This document shows positions 28,539-37,264 of a stretch of 64,000 bases of DNA, piece after piece. A model generated the notes under the pieces. That model saw only the letters and a list, made by a program, of their open reading frames with translations, ran no database searches and had not been told where the DNA came from. The translations under genes were made by a program, and so were the position numbers. The DNA is taken from assembly GCA_963839535.1 (NCBI GenBank), contig CAWIVF010000006.1, positions 310,001 to 374,000 of the forward strand, given 5' to 3'. The first letter of the stretch is position 1, and every line of letters starts with the position of its first letter. Source of the stretch: RHKX01 sp963839535 (GTDB taxonomy: Bacteria; Actinomycetota; Thermoleophilia; Solirubrobacterales; 70-9).

Positions 28539-29763
28539 CGGCTCGCTTCGCCGTCCAGGCCGGGCTCGCCGGCGATGCCGGCCGGGTCGTCGGGCGCACC
28601 GGCATCCCCGTCGATGGTCAGGAACCGGCCGATCATCTCGAGCGAGAGCACCCCGGCCACGGCGCCGCGCTCATCCACCACCGGCGCGTACTGGGTGCCG
28701 TGCGGAGCAGGTCCGAGAGGGCGTCGCGCAGGATGTCGTCGATCTCGACCACCGGCTCGGCGCGCGAGCGGAGCTCCGCCGGCGACCCGCTCCCCGGCGA
28801 GCGCCCGGTCGCTCAGCCAGCCGAGCGGGCGGTCGGCATCGTCGACGAGCAGGGGGATCTGCAGATCGGCCTCGCCGAGCTTCTCCCGGGCCGTCGTTGA
28901 TCGACTCTGCCGGCGCGCGCCGTTGCCGCGCTCCAGAGGTCGATGTCGCCGGACGCGCTGCAGCGACAGCCGCTTGAGCGCTCGGTCCGCACCGACGAAG
29001 TCCTCGACGAAGCCGTCGGCGGGATAGGTCAGGAGATCCGCCGGGGTCGCGTACTGGGCGAGCTTGCCACCCTTCTTCAGGATCGCGATTCGATCGCCCA
29101 TCTTGATCGCCTCGTCGATGTCATGGGTCACGAAGACGATCGTCTTCTTGATCTGCCGCTGAAGGCGCAGGAACTCGTTCTGAAGGCGCTCCCGGTTGAT
29201 CGGATCGATCGCGCCGAAGGGCTCGTCCATCAGCATCAGCGGCGGGTCGGCGGCCAGCGCTCGCGCGACGCCGACGCGCTGCCGCTGCCCACCGGAGAGC
29301 TGGCCCGGGTAGCGGTCGCGCGTCTCGGCGGGTCCAGCGAGATCAGCTCGAGCAGCTCGTCGACCCGCGCCTCGGTCCGCGCCTTGTCCCAGCCGAGCAG
29401 GCCGCGGCACGGTGGCGATGTTCGGCGGCGACCGTGACATGCGGGAACAGGCCGATCTGCTGGATCACGTAGCCGATGTGGCGCCGCAGCTCGGCGGGGC
29501 TGCGCTCGCCGACGCGGCGCCCGCCGATCAGGATGTCGCCGCTCGGTGGTCTCGACCGTCCTGTTGACGATCCGCATCGCGGTCGTCTTGCCGCAGCCCG
29601 AGGGGCCGACGAGCACGCAGATCTCACCGGCCTCGACCTTGAGGCGAGCGGTGTCGACCGCCGGCGGCCTCGGCCCCCGGGTAGCGCTTCGTGGCGTCGC
29701 GGAACTCGAACCCCCGCCGCGGCGGAGGACCCGGAGGTCTTCGTGCGAGGTGGCCTCGCTCAT
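28535..29763 (-). CDS. ABC transporter ATPase with C-terminal CBS domains (ProV/OpuBA-like), heavily frameshifted
   Basis: Nucleotide-binding subunit: FEFRDATKRYPGAEAA start, Walker A VGPSGCGKTTAM, Q-loop IGYVIQQIGLFPHVTV, signature YPGQLSGGQRQRVGVARAL, Walker B LMLMDEPFGAID and switch His VFVTHDIDEAIK. Two CBS repeats follow (IPLLVDDADRPLGWLS and YAPVVDERGAVAGVLSLEMI), which in OpuA sense ionic strength or nucleotides. ATG 29763 overlaps the egtD stop (ATGA); stop 28535 overlaps the permease start (ATGA). At least five indels between 28680 and 29720. Confidence 0.78.
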
Positions 29764-30759
29764 GCTCGGTCGAGGGGGCGCGGCGAGGCTCAGCGCGTAC
29801 AGGCCATCGGCATCAGGCCACCACTCGATCAGCTCGAGGCCGGCGTCCGCGTAGCTGTCCTCGATCCGCTCGCGGGTGAACTTGGTCGAGATCTCGGTGC
29901 GCATCTCCTCGTTGCGGGCGAAGTGCGCGCGCATGTCGAGCGCCCGCAGGTCGACGAACTGCTCCCGCAGCGCCCGCAGGCGGATGTCGATCCACTCGTT
30001 GTCGCCGTCCCAGAAGGCGACGTGCTCGAACCCGTCGAGGTCGAAGTTCGCGTCGAGCTCGCGGTTGAGGACCGCGAGGACGTTCTTGTTGAACTCGGCC
30101 GTGACCCCCTGGGAGTCGTCGTAGGCGGCCTCGAGGACCGCGGGGTCCTTGACCAGGTCGGTGCCGAGGAGGAAGCGGTCCCCCGGGTACATGAGCGTGG
30201 CGATGCGGGCGAGGAAGGAGCGGCGCGCGCCCGGCCGGAAGTTGCCGATGGTCCCGCCGAGGAAGGCGATCAGCGCGCCCTCCGGCCGGGGGATCCGCTC
30301 GAGGTGCGTCTCGTAGTCGCAGACGATCCCGCGGACGTCCAGCCCCGGGTACTCGGCGATCAGCTCGTCCCCCACGCGGCGGGTGATCTGCTCGGAGATG
30401 TCGACGGGCACGTAGGTCTCGAGCGCGCCGGCGTCACGCATTGCGTCGAGCAGGACCCGGCTCTTGGAGGCGGCGCCCGAGCCGAGCTCGATCAGCGTCG
30501 TCGGCATCGCCGCGGCGACGATCTCGGCGGCGCGGTCGATCAGGATCTCGCGCTCGCAGCGCGTCGGGTAGTACTCGGGCAGCTCGGTGATCCGCTCGAA
30601 CAGCTCCGAGCCCCGCTCGTCGTAGAAGTACTTCGGGGGCAGCTCCTTGAACGGGCAGGAGAGGCCCTCGCGAACGACCTCGGCCATGCCGGCGAGGATC
30701 CCGTCCTGCGGAAGGTCGACCTCGATCGCGACGGTCCCCCCCGCCCCCGGCGCCGTCAT
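29760..30759 (-). CDS. egtD: EgtD, L-histidine N-alpha-methyltransferase, frameshifted at the 3' end
   Basis: Makes hercynine (trimethylhistidine betaine) by three SAM-dependent methylations of histidine, the first step of ergothioneine synthesis. Seen: FKELPPKYFYDERGSELFE, ITELPEYYPTRCEREIL, SAM site LIELGSGAASKSRVLLD and LIAFLGGTIGNFRP, all typical of the family. About 330 residues. ATG 30759 overlaps the egtB stop (ATGA). At the 3' end one C too many in a C5 run near 29780 makes the frame read into the ABC ATPase; repaired it ends LAAPLDRA at 29760, again an ATGA overlap. Confidence 0.93.
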
Positions 30760-31970
30760 GTCGCGTCCGCCGCGCAGCGGAAGCCGGCGAAGATCTGCCG
30801 GCGCTCGGGCAGGTCCCAGTTGCGGAAGGACGTGCGGATGACGTCGCGGCGCGTCGCCCAGGCGCCGCCGCGGAGCACCTTCAGGCCGGTGCCGAAGAAG
30901 ACCTGCGAGTACTCCGGGTAGGGGAACGGGCGGAAGCCGGGATAGGCCTCGAGCTCCGACGACGTCCACTCCCAGACGTCGCCGAGCATCTGCACCGCGC
31001 CGGCGTCGGAGGGAGCGTCGCCGTAGGCGCCGGCGGGCGCGGGGCCGAACGAGAGTCCATCGAGGTTCGCCCGCTCCGGATCGGCACCGGCCGCGGCGGC
31101 CTCCCACTCGAGCTCGGTGGGGAGGCGCTTGCCGGCCCATGCGGCGAAGGCGGTGGCCTGGGAGTGGTCGACGTGGATGACCGGCAGGTCCGGGTCGACC
31201 GGCTCCGCGCCGCCGAAGATCGTGGAGATCCATCCCCCGCCGCCGTCGGGCTCCCAGTACATGGGCGGCTCGGCGCCGGTCTCGGCGATGAACGCGGCGT
31301 AGGCGCCGTTGGTCACCGGGGTGCGATCGATCCGGAAGGGGGCGAGCTCGGCCTCGTGGCGCGGCCGCTCGTTGTCGTAGGCGAACCCGTGGTCCGGCGC
31401 GCCGATCTCGTAGGTGCCTCCCGGCAGGTCGACCATCTCCGGGCCCTCCGAGACGGGCTCCGCCCCCGGCGCGGAGTCGGGCATCGGCGGCTCGTAGCCG
31501 GGCACCATCTGCAGCAGCTGGAGCATCGTCTCGTTGTGCTGCTGCTCGTGCGCCAGCAGCATCTCGTAGACGAAGCCGTCGCGCAGGCGCTCGTCCTCGG
31601 CGTCGGCGAGCTCGACCTCCTCGAGGACCTCGAGCGCCCGCTCCCGCACCTCGCTCATGTACGCGCGCAGCTCGGGCCCGCGCAGGATCGGCAGCTCGCC
31701 GCGGCCGGCGCGTGGGTTCTCGATCGCGTCGTAGAAGCGGCCGAGGCTCCCGTCGAGCGGCTCGCGCCCACCGACCGTCTGAACGAGCCAGAGCTCCTCG
31801 AAGTTGGCGATGTGGCCGAGGTCCCAGGCGAGCGGGCTGAGCAGCGGCGAGTAGACCCGGTTGAGCTGCTCCTCGTCGAGCTGGTCGACCAGCAGGAAGG
31901 TCCGCGCCCGCGCCTCCGCCAGCCGTTCGGCGATCTCGTCCTTGGCGATGGGCGGGGCGGAGGCCGCGAT
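30756..31970 (-). CDS. egtB: EgtB, hercynine oxygenase / sulfoxide synthase, unusual start
   Basis: Non-heme iron enzyme joining a thiol to hercynine with O2. The C-terminal FGE-sulfatase domain has MVDLPGGTYEIG, GKRLPTELEWEAAA, MLGDVWEWTSSE, VLRGGAWATR and RTSFRNWDLPERRQIFAGFR. The DinB part has HEQQHNET (second and third iron His) and, upstream of the first in-frame Met, DLGHIANFEE (first iron His). The gene must therefore begin before 31658. The only fitting start is an ATC at 31970, 6 nt after a TAACCT -10 box; it may be a miscalled ATG. About 404 residues. Confidence 0.9.
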   Translation of the reverse strand: MAASAPPIAKDEIAERLAEARARTFLLVDQLDEEQLNRVYSPLLSPLAWDLGHIANFEELWLVQTVGGREPLDGSLGRFYDAIENPRAGRGELPILRGPELRAYMSEVRERALEVLEEVELADAEDERLRDGFVYEMLLAHEQQHNETMLQLLQMVPGYEPPMPDSAPGAEPVSEGPEMVDLPGGTYEIGAPDHGFAYDNERPRHEAELAPFRIDRTPVTNGAYAAFIAETGAEPPMYWEPDGGGGWISTIFGGAEPVDPDLPVIHVDHSQATAFAAWAGKRLPTELEWEAAAAGADPERANLDGLSFGPAPAGAYGDAPSDAGAVQMLGDVWEWTSSELEAYPGFRPFPYPEYSQVFFGTGLKVLRGGAWATRRDVIRTSFRNWDLPERRQIFAGFRCAADAT

Positions 31971-31976
31971 CGGTGA

Positions 31977-31982
31977 AGGTTA
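31977..31982 (-). promoter_or_regulatory. -10 box for the egtB-egtD-transporter operon
   Basis: TAACCT on the minus strand ends 6 nt before the apparent ATC start of egtB at 31970, the same spacing as other leaderless genes here. Confidence 0.45.
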
Positions 31983-32040
31983 TCCAGCGCCGCCTGCGGG
32001 GAAGGCGGCTTTGGTTGCGCGCCCGGGCGGCCGTGCGCGC

Positions 32041-32959
32041 TCAGGTCCCGGTCGCCTCCGGGTCGTCCCAGACTCCCTTCTCCCACGGCGGCGATGACGG
32101 CGAAGCCGGGAAGCTCGCCGGCCGCGACGATCGGCTCGAGCGGGATCAGGCGCAGGTCCTCGCGGTCGATGTGGCGGGTGTCGCCCGATTGCTCCTCGGT
32201 CATCCCGGCGTGGCTGCCGGCGGCGACGTGAAGCGCGCCCAGCGGCGTGTCCCAGCCGGCCTTCGGGCTCCAGCCGGAGTCGCTGCCGATGCTGCCCAGC
32301 CCGCCGTCGCGCCCGTTGTAGCCGTGGTGGGAGCTGGCCCGCGCCACCGCGGTCCCGTCGGCGCCGATCCGCACCCCGTAGGACTCCCAGTCGTCCAGGT
32401 GGTACCCGCCGGTGATCGAGGAGGCGGGGCCGGTCCTGCTGTCGGGGTAGTAGAGCCAGTACTGGAGGTAGAGGCCGCCCGCGCGATCGCCGGAGCAGTC
32501 GTAGCCGCGCTCGGCGGCCGGGCCGGGCCGGGTGCAGTCGACGACGTGGGTGTAGGCGACGGGCGAGAGGCCGGTCTGCGTCCGCGCCAGGCCGCCGTGG
32601 CGGATCGAGTCCGCGCAGGCCCGCTCGCGGCAGTCGCGGAAGTCGACGGGCAGCGAGACGAAGTCGCCGTCCTCGAAGGAGATCTCGGGAGCCCGCTCGA
32701 CGAGCTCGGCCGCGATCGCCGGCCCGTAGGCGCGCTCGAGCGGCGTGGCCGCGAGCGCTCCCACCTCGCACTGGGGTGAGGAGCGGACCGCGCAGAGCAG
32801 GTTCGAGGCCAGCGCCTCGGCAACGCCGCCGGACGCGAGGCCGGCCACGAGGGTCGCGGCGCCGGCGAGGACGAGCGCGACCAGCAGGACGGAGCCCACG
32901 TACTCGGGCGTCGCCTGGCCGAGTTGCGACGAGGGTCGATCGCGGCTCGGCGTGGACAT
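32041..32959 (-). CDS. Secreted Vps62-like domain protein with pilin-like leader, frameshifted
   Basis: About 306 residues. The N-terminus has GQATPEYVGSVLLVALVLAG, a class III (TadE/Flp pilin-like) leader with Glu at the +5-like site, then Ala/Gly-rich helix. The body shows GGLYLQYWLYYPDSRTG and YHLDDWESYGVRIG with SSHHGYN, resembling the Vps62/DUF946 domain seen in plant and fungal proteins. Four Cys suggest disulfides outside the cell. One indel near 32080; repaired it ends VWDDPEATGT at 32041. ATG 32959 follows a TAGCGT box by 6 nt. Function unknown. Confidence 0.6.
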
Positions 32960-32965
32960 GGGCCG

Positions 32966-32971
32966 ACGCTA
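32966..32971 (-). promoter_or_regulatory. -10 box for the Vps62-like gene
   Basis: TAGCGT on the minus strand, 6 nt before ATG 32959; leaderless spacing. Confidence 0.5.
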
Positions 32972-33032
32972 GGAGCCGGCGGGTCGCGGGTGTGGCCGCC
33001 TTCGTGCCGAAGCCCGCTAGGGTCGCCCGCGA

Positions 33033-33305
33033 ATGGCCGACCGGGACCGCAACTCAGGATCGAACGGGCCGCGGCTGGCGCACCTACGCCGCCGTGCGGT
33101 GGCGCTCGTGATCCTCATCTTCATCGCCCAGAACGCGCAGGAGGTCGAGGTCGACATCGCCTTCGCGACGATCACCACGCCGCTCTTCTTCGTGATCGTG
33201 CTCTCCGCCGCCCTGGGCGCGCTGATCGGCTGGCTCCTCCCCCACGTGCGACGGGACCGCCGTCGCGAGCGGGCGGAGCGGGACCGCCACGACAACCCCG
33301 ACTGA
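33033..33305 (+). CDS. LapA-domain (DUF1049) membrane protein
   Basis: 90 residues with two hydrophobic segments: AVALVILIFIAQNAQEVEVD (the family's FIAQN motif) and PLFFVIVLSAALGALIGWLL, then a strongly basic cytosolic tail. LapA-domain proteins are small inner-membrane proteins, in proteobacteria linked to lipopolysaccharide assembly; in actinobacteria the role is unknown. ATG 33033 follows a TAGGGT box by 9 nt. The first helix is shorter than usual, so a small loss near 33100 is possible. Confidence 0.75.
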   Translation: MADRDRNSGSNGPRLAHLRRRAVALVILIFIAQNAQEVEVDIAFATITTPLFFVIVLSAALGALIGWLLPHVRRDRRRERAERDRHDNPD

Positions 33306-33614
33306 GGGCGCTGGCGGAGCGGCTCCCGCGTTGGGCTGATGGGGGGAGGCGGAACGGTGGGCTGGCGCTCACGGAGCTCGATGCGGGGACGCGAGTCGTG
33401 CGTTTTTCGACCGAGTACCGGTCGTTATCCCGGACGACTCCTCCCTCCCCCGCAAATGGCCGTCGACCGCCCGGCCGCAGTCGCACGAGGGACGCAGGGG
33501 TGGGGGTGCCGCCGACACTCAGCGAGGTGGCCATTGCGACTCCCTCGGAGGCCACCAGCGCTGGCCGTGGCCACCCCCGGAGGCGGTGCCCCCGCCCGGC
33601 GGCCTCGCAGTCCG
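33306..33614. other. 309-nt gap between convergent LapA-like gene and pntB
   Basis: No gene supported. The distal half holds nested GC-rich inverted repeats that may end transcription from both sides. Confidence 0.6.
33502..33593. terminator. Nested GC-rich inverted repeats
   Basis: Outer arms GGGGGTGCCGCC and GGCGGTGCCCCC pair over 12 positions with two G-U pairs; an inner GGTGGCC/GGCCACC stem adds a second hairpin. Between convergent genes, so a bidirectional terminator is likely. Confidence 0.5.
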
Positions 33615-35033
33615 TCAGAGGTTGGTCACTTCGGCGGCGATTTCCTGCGCCGCCTTCTTGGCGTCGTCGAACACCATCGCCGTCTTGTCCATGTAGAAGA
33701 GGTCGTTGTCGATGCCGGCGAAGCCCGGTGAGAGCGAGCGCTTGATCACGATGACCTGCTGGGCCTGCGCGACCTCGATGATCGGCATCCCGGCGATCGG
33801 GCTGTCGGGGTCGTCCTTGGCGGCGGGGTTGGTGACGTCGTTGGCGCCGATGACGACGGCGACGTCGGTCCGCGGCATGTCGGGGTTGATGTCCTCCATC
33901 TCGACGAGCTTCTCGTAGGGGACGTCGGCCTCGGCGAGCAGGACGTTCATGTGCCCGGGCATGCGGCCGGCCACGGGGTGGATCGCGTAGCGGACCTCGA
34001 CGCCCTTCTTCTCGAGCTCGTTCGCCAGCTCCTTGACGGCGTGCTGGGCCTGGGCGACGGCGAGGCCGTAGCCGGGGACGATCACGACGGAGTCGGCATA
34101 GGCGAGGGAGATCGCGGCGTCCTGGGCGCCGACGGAGCGGTGCGGGCGCTCCTCCCCGGGCGCCCCGCTCGCCGCGCCCGCGCCGCCGAAGCCGGCGAAG
34201 AGCACGTTGGACACCGACCGGTTCATCGCGGTCGCCATCTCCATCGTGAGGATGGTTCCCGAGGAGCCGACCAGGGTGCCGGCGACGATCAGCGCGACGT
34301 TGTCCAGGGAGAAGCCGGCGGCCGCCGCGGACAGGCCGGTGGCGGCGTTGAGCAGCGAGATCACGACCGGCATGTCGGCGCCGCCGATCGGCAGCACCGC
34401 GAAGATTCCGAGGAGCGCCGCGCCGACGAGGATCAGGATGAAGAGGGCCTCGGAGGGGTCTTCGGCGTGGTCGATTCCGAGGACCACGCAGATCCCGAGG
34501 ACGCCGATCAGCAGGACGGCGTTGATGACCTGCTGGCCCGGGAGGGCGACGGAGCCGCTGTTGACGATCCCCTGGAGCTTGCCGAAGGCGATGTTGGAGC
34601 CCCAGAAGGAGACCGAGCCGATCACCGCGGCGAAGAGGATCGGGACGAACTCCTCGAGCGGGAAGTCGGAGCCGATCGAGAGCCCGTGGCGGAACTCGGA
34701 CCAGGCGATCAGGGCCACCGCGCCGCCGCCGACGCCGTTGTAGAGGGCGACCATCTGCGGCATCTCGGTCATCTGCACCCGGATCGAGGCGATCACGCCG
34801 ACGGCGGAGCCGACGATCAGGCCGCCGAAGATCAGCCCCCAGTTGCCCATGCCGTCGAGCAGGAGGGTCGTGGCCACGGCGATCGCCATGCCGCCGGCCG
34901 CGATCAGGTTGCCCCGCTTGGCGCTGGTCGGGTGGGTGCCGAGGCGGATCCCGAAGATGAACATCGAGAAGGAGAGGATGTAGAGCAGCGTGGCGGCGTC
35001 GCCACCGGGCTCGAGCACGGCGAGGGGGCTCAT
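33615..35033 (-). CDS. pntB: NAD(P) transhydrogenase subunit beta
   Basis: 472-residue membrane subunit of proton-translocating transhydrogenase, which uses the proton gradient to make NADPH from NADH. Nine or so hydrophobic helices (LLYILSFSMFIFGIRLG onward) precede the NADP-binding domain dIII with VIVPGYGLAVAQAQHAVKEL, IHPVAGRMPGHMNVLLAEA, VVIGANDVTNPAA and KRSLSPGFAGIDNDLFY. All three subunits are in the order Aa-Ab-B with a 7-nt gap here, the usual actinobacterial and alphaproteobacterial split form. Confidence 0.96.
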   Translation of the reverse strand: MSPLAVLEPGGDAATLLYILSFSMFIFGIRLGTHPTSAKRGNLIAAGGMAIAVATTLLLDGMGNWGLIFGGLIVGSAVGVIASIRVQMTEMPQMVALYNGVGGGAVALIAWSEFRHGLSIGSDFPLEEFVPILFAAVIGSVSFWGSNIAFGKLQGIVNSGSVALPGQQVINAVLLIGVLGICVVLGIDHAEDPSEALFILILVGAALLGIFAVLPIGGADMPVVISLLNAATGLSAAAAGFSLDNVALIVAGTLVGSSGTILTMEMATAMNRSVSNVLFAGFGGAGAASGAPGEERPHRSVGAQDAAISLAYADSVVIVPGYGLAVAQAQHAVKELANELEKKGVEVRYAIHPVAGRMPGHMNVLLAEADVPYEKLVEMEDINPDMPRTDVAVVIGANDVTNPAAKDDPDSPIAGMPIIEVAQAQQVIVIKRSLSPGFAGIDNDLFYMDKTAMVFDDAKKAAQEIAAEVTNL

Positions 35034-35040
35034 CGGCGGA

Positions 35041-35376
35041 TCAGCTCCCCGCTCCGGCGCCGGGCTGTCCGGGGGAGCCCGGATCGGAGGGCTTGACGGC
35101 CTTCTTGCGGCTGAACATGCCGAGCATCCGGTCGGTGACCATGAACCCGCCGACGATGTTGATCGCGCCGAAGGCGATCGCGATGAACGCGATCACGTAC
35201 TCGAGGGTGTCGTCGGCGTAGCCGGCGACGATCAGGCCGCCGAGCATCACGATCCCGTGGATCGCGTTGGTCTGCGACATCAGCGGGGTGTGCAGCGTCG
35301 CCGGGACCTTCGAGATGACCTCGAAGCCGACGAACGCGGCGAGGACGAAGATCGTCAGCTCGGTGACCAGGCTCAT
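35041..35376 (-). CDS. pntAb: NAD(P) transhydrogenase subunit alpha part 2 (membrane)
   Basis: 111 residues with three to four helices: LTIFVLAAFVGFEVISKVP, TLHTPLMSQTNAIHGIVMLG and FIAIAFGAINIVGGFMVTDR, the standard membrane piece that is fused to PntA in E. coli. ATG 35376 overlaps the pntAa stop (ATGA), so translation is coupled. A short Pro/Gly tail follows. Confidence 0.95.
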   Translation of the reverse strand: MSLVTELTIFVLAAFVGFEVISKVPATLHTPLMSQTNAIHGIVMLGGLIVAGYADDTLEYVIAFIAIAFGAINIVGGFMVTDRMLGMFSRKKAVKPSDPGSPGQPGAGAGS

Positions 35377-36506
35377 GAATCTCCCTCCACGACCGACTTG
35401 GCCCGCTCGTTCTTGATCTCGCCCTCATGGGTGAGGCAGGCGCCGGCGACGACCTCGTCGTCGAAGTTGAGCGCGAGCCCGCCCTCGTCGTCGACGATCA
35501 GGCCGATGAAGTTCTCGAGGTTCTTGGCGTAGAGCTGGGAGGCGTGGGCGGGCATGTCGCTGGCGAGGTTGCGCGGCGAGATGATCTTCACCCCGTTCTC
35601 GTCGACGGTCTCCCCCGCCTTCGTCAGCTCGCAGTTGCCGCCGCTCTCGCCGGCGAGGTCGACGATCACCGAGCCCGGCTTCATGTTGTGGACGCCCTCG
35701 GCGGTGATCAGGATCGGCGCCGCACGTCCCGGGATCTGCGCCGTCGTGATGATCACGTCCTGCTTCGCGGCGTTCTCGGCGAGGGCCTCGCGGACCTGCT
35801 CGTTCTCCTCGTCGGTGAGCGGGCGCGCGTAGCCGCCCTCGTCCTCGGCGTCGGGGATGAAGTCGAGCTCGAGCGGGCGGCCGCCGAGCGAGGAGATCTG
35901 CTCCCAGGCGGCGCGGCGGATGTCGAAGCCGCTGACGACGGCGCCGAGGCGCTTCGCGGTGGCGATCGCCTGCAGGCCGGCGACGCCGGCGCCGAGCACC
36001 AGCACCCTTGCCGGCTTCACCGTGCCGGCGGCCGTGGTCATCATCGGGAAGAAGCGGCCGGCCTCGCGAGCGGCGAGCAATGCGGCTGCGTAGCCGGCGA
36101 CGTTCGCCTGCGAGGAGAGCGCGTCCATCGCCTGCGCGCGGGTGATCCGCGGGATGGCCTCGACCGCGAAGCTGGTGACGCCGCCGGAGGCGAGCGCCCT
36201 CGTCGTGTCCTTGGCGGTCAGCGGGGCGAGGAACCCGATCAGGATCTTGCCCGAGCCGACCCTGCCGATGTCCTCGGTCGTCGGGGCGGCGACGCGCAGG
36301 ACGATGTCCGCTCCCCAGGCGGCATCGGCGTCGCCGACGTCGGCACCGGCCTCCGTGTACATCTCGTCGGTGAAGCCGGACTCGGCGCCCGCGCCGGACT
36401 CGATCGTGACGTCGATTCCCTTGCCGGAAAGCGCCTTCACGGAATCCGGGATCAAGGCGACGCGCCTCTCCCCCTCGAGGGTCTCTTGCGGAACTCCGAT
36501 CCTCAT
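35373..36506 (-). CDS. pntAa: NAD(P) transhydrogenase subunit alpha part 1 (NAD-binding)
   Basis: 377-residue dI domain that binds NAD(H), similar to alanine dehydrogenase. Seen: MRIGVPQETLEGERRVALIP, SSQANVAGYAAALLAA, VLVLGAGVAGLQAIATAKRLGA with the dinucleotide fold and GSVIVDLAGESGGNCE. First gene of the three-gene operon. A TAGGCT box lies 12 nt before the ATG at 36506; the 71-nt gap is shared with the divergent FHA gene. Confidence 0.96.
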   Translation of the reverse strand: MRIGVPQETLEGERRVALIPDSVKALSGKGIDVTIESGAGAESGFTDEMYTEAGADVGDADAAWGADIVLRVAAPTTEDIGRVGSGKILIGFLAPLTAKDTTRALASGGVTSFAVEAIPRITRAQAMDALSSQANVAGYAAALLAAREAGRFFPMMTTAAGTVKPARVLVLGAGVAGLQAIATAKRLGAVVSGFDIRRAAWEQISSLGGRPLELDFIPDAEDEGGYARPLTDEENEQVREALAENAAKQDVIITTAQIPGRAAPILITAEGVHNMKPGSVIVDLAGESGGNCELTKAGETVDENGVKIISPRNLASDMPAHASQLYAKNLENFIGLIVDDEGGLALNFDDEVVAGACLTHEGEIKNERAKSVVEGDS

Positions 36507-36564
36507 CAGCGGCGGCGCAGCCTACCCGAGCGCCCGCCGATCGCGTTTCCCGACCGTCCGCCTG

Positions 36565-36570
36565 TAGCTT
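36565..36570 (+). promoter_or_regulatory. -10 box of a leaderless promoter for the FHA gene
   Basis: TAGCTT ends 7 nt before the GTG at 36578. The GGAGG just before the GTG is too close (2 nt) to act as a normal ribosome site, so a leaderless start is preferred. Confidence 0.5.
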
Positions 36571-36577
36571 GGAGGCC

Positions 36578-37264
36578 GTGGAAGGAGCCCAGCCCGGCCC
36601 GCGCGCTCAGAGCGCCGCGGAGCTCAAGGAGCAGATCGAGGCGGAGCGCCTGGGGCTGCCGTTCCTCGTCCACCGCGACGCCGACGGGAACCAGCGGATC
36701 CGCCTGATCGAGGGCGACCGCGGCGAGATCTGGATCGGCCGGAGCGCCTCGGCCGACATCTCCGTTCCCTGGGACGGCGAGGTCTCCAAGCTGCACGCCC
36801 AGCTCGAGTTCGTCGGCGGCGAGTGCACGCTGGTGGACGACGGCCTCTCCCGGAACGGCTCCTTCGTCAACGAGGAGCGCGTCAGCGGGCGGCGGCGGCT
36901 CCGCGACGGCGACGTGATCCGCATCGGTCAGTGCCGCGTGCTGTTCCGCGCAGCGCTCGGCGAGGGAGGCGGCGATTCGACCGTCCTCTCCACCGACCCG
37001 TTCGGCCTCGCCGGCGTCTCCCCCGCCCAGCGGCGCGTCCTCGTCGCGCTCTGCCGGCCGTTCAAGGAGGGCGCCGCCTTCGCCACCCCGGCGACGAACG
37101 GCGAGATCGCGGCCGAGCTGCACCTCAGCGTCGACGCCGTCAAGACCCACCTGCGAACGCTGTTCGAGAAGTTCGATCTCGCCGACGTGCCGCAGAGCGG
37201 CAAGCGCGTGGCCCTCGTCCAGCGGGCGATGCAGACCGGCCTGATCACCGAGCGCGACCTCTAG
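36578..37264 (+). CDS. FHA-domain protein with C-terminal HTH
   Basis: About 228 residues. The FHA fold that reads phosphothreonine spans residues 45-135: IWIGRSASADISVPW, VSKLHAQLEF and LVDDGLSRNGSFVNEERV, holding the GRS, SKLH and SRNGSFVN contact sites. The C-terminal 80 residues contain TNGEIAAELHLSVDAVKTHL, a sigma-region-4/LuxR-like helix-turn-helix. It is convergent with, and overlaps by 4 nt, a Ser/Thr kinase gene, the likely writer of its ligand. It may be a phospho-controlled transcription factor. Start GTG 36578 chosen from the -10 spacing. Confidence 0.88.
   Translation: MEGAQPGPRAQSAAELKEQIEAERLGLPFLVHRDADGNQRIRLIEGDRGEIWIGRSASADISVPWDGEVSKLHAQLEFVGGECTLVDDGLSRNGSFVNEERVSGRRRLRDGDVIRIGQCRVLFRAALGEGGGDSTVLSTDPFGLAGVSPAQRRVLVALCRPFKEGAAFATPATNGEIAAELHLSVDAVKTHLRTLFEKFDLADVPQSGKRVALVQRAMQTGLITERDL

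Noticed and set aside
26048..29763. Transporter operon as a cluster of pseudogenes
   Set aside because: Every motif is present in order and indels are single bases, as in housekeeping genes elsewhere in the window; sequence error is likelier.
29236..31233. Apparent fusion of EgtD with an ABC ATPase
   Set aside because: Removing one C from a C5 run gives a normal EgtD end and an ATGA overlap with the ATPase start, the same coupling as the other gene pairs.
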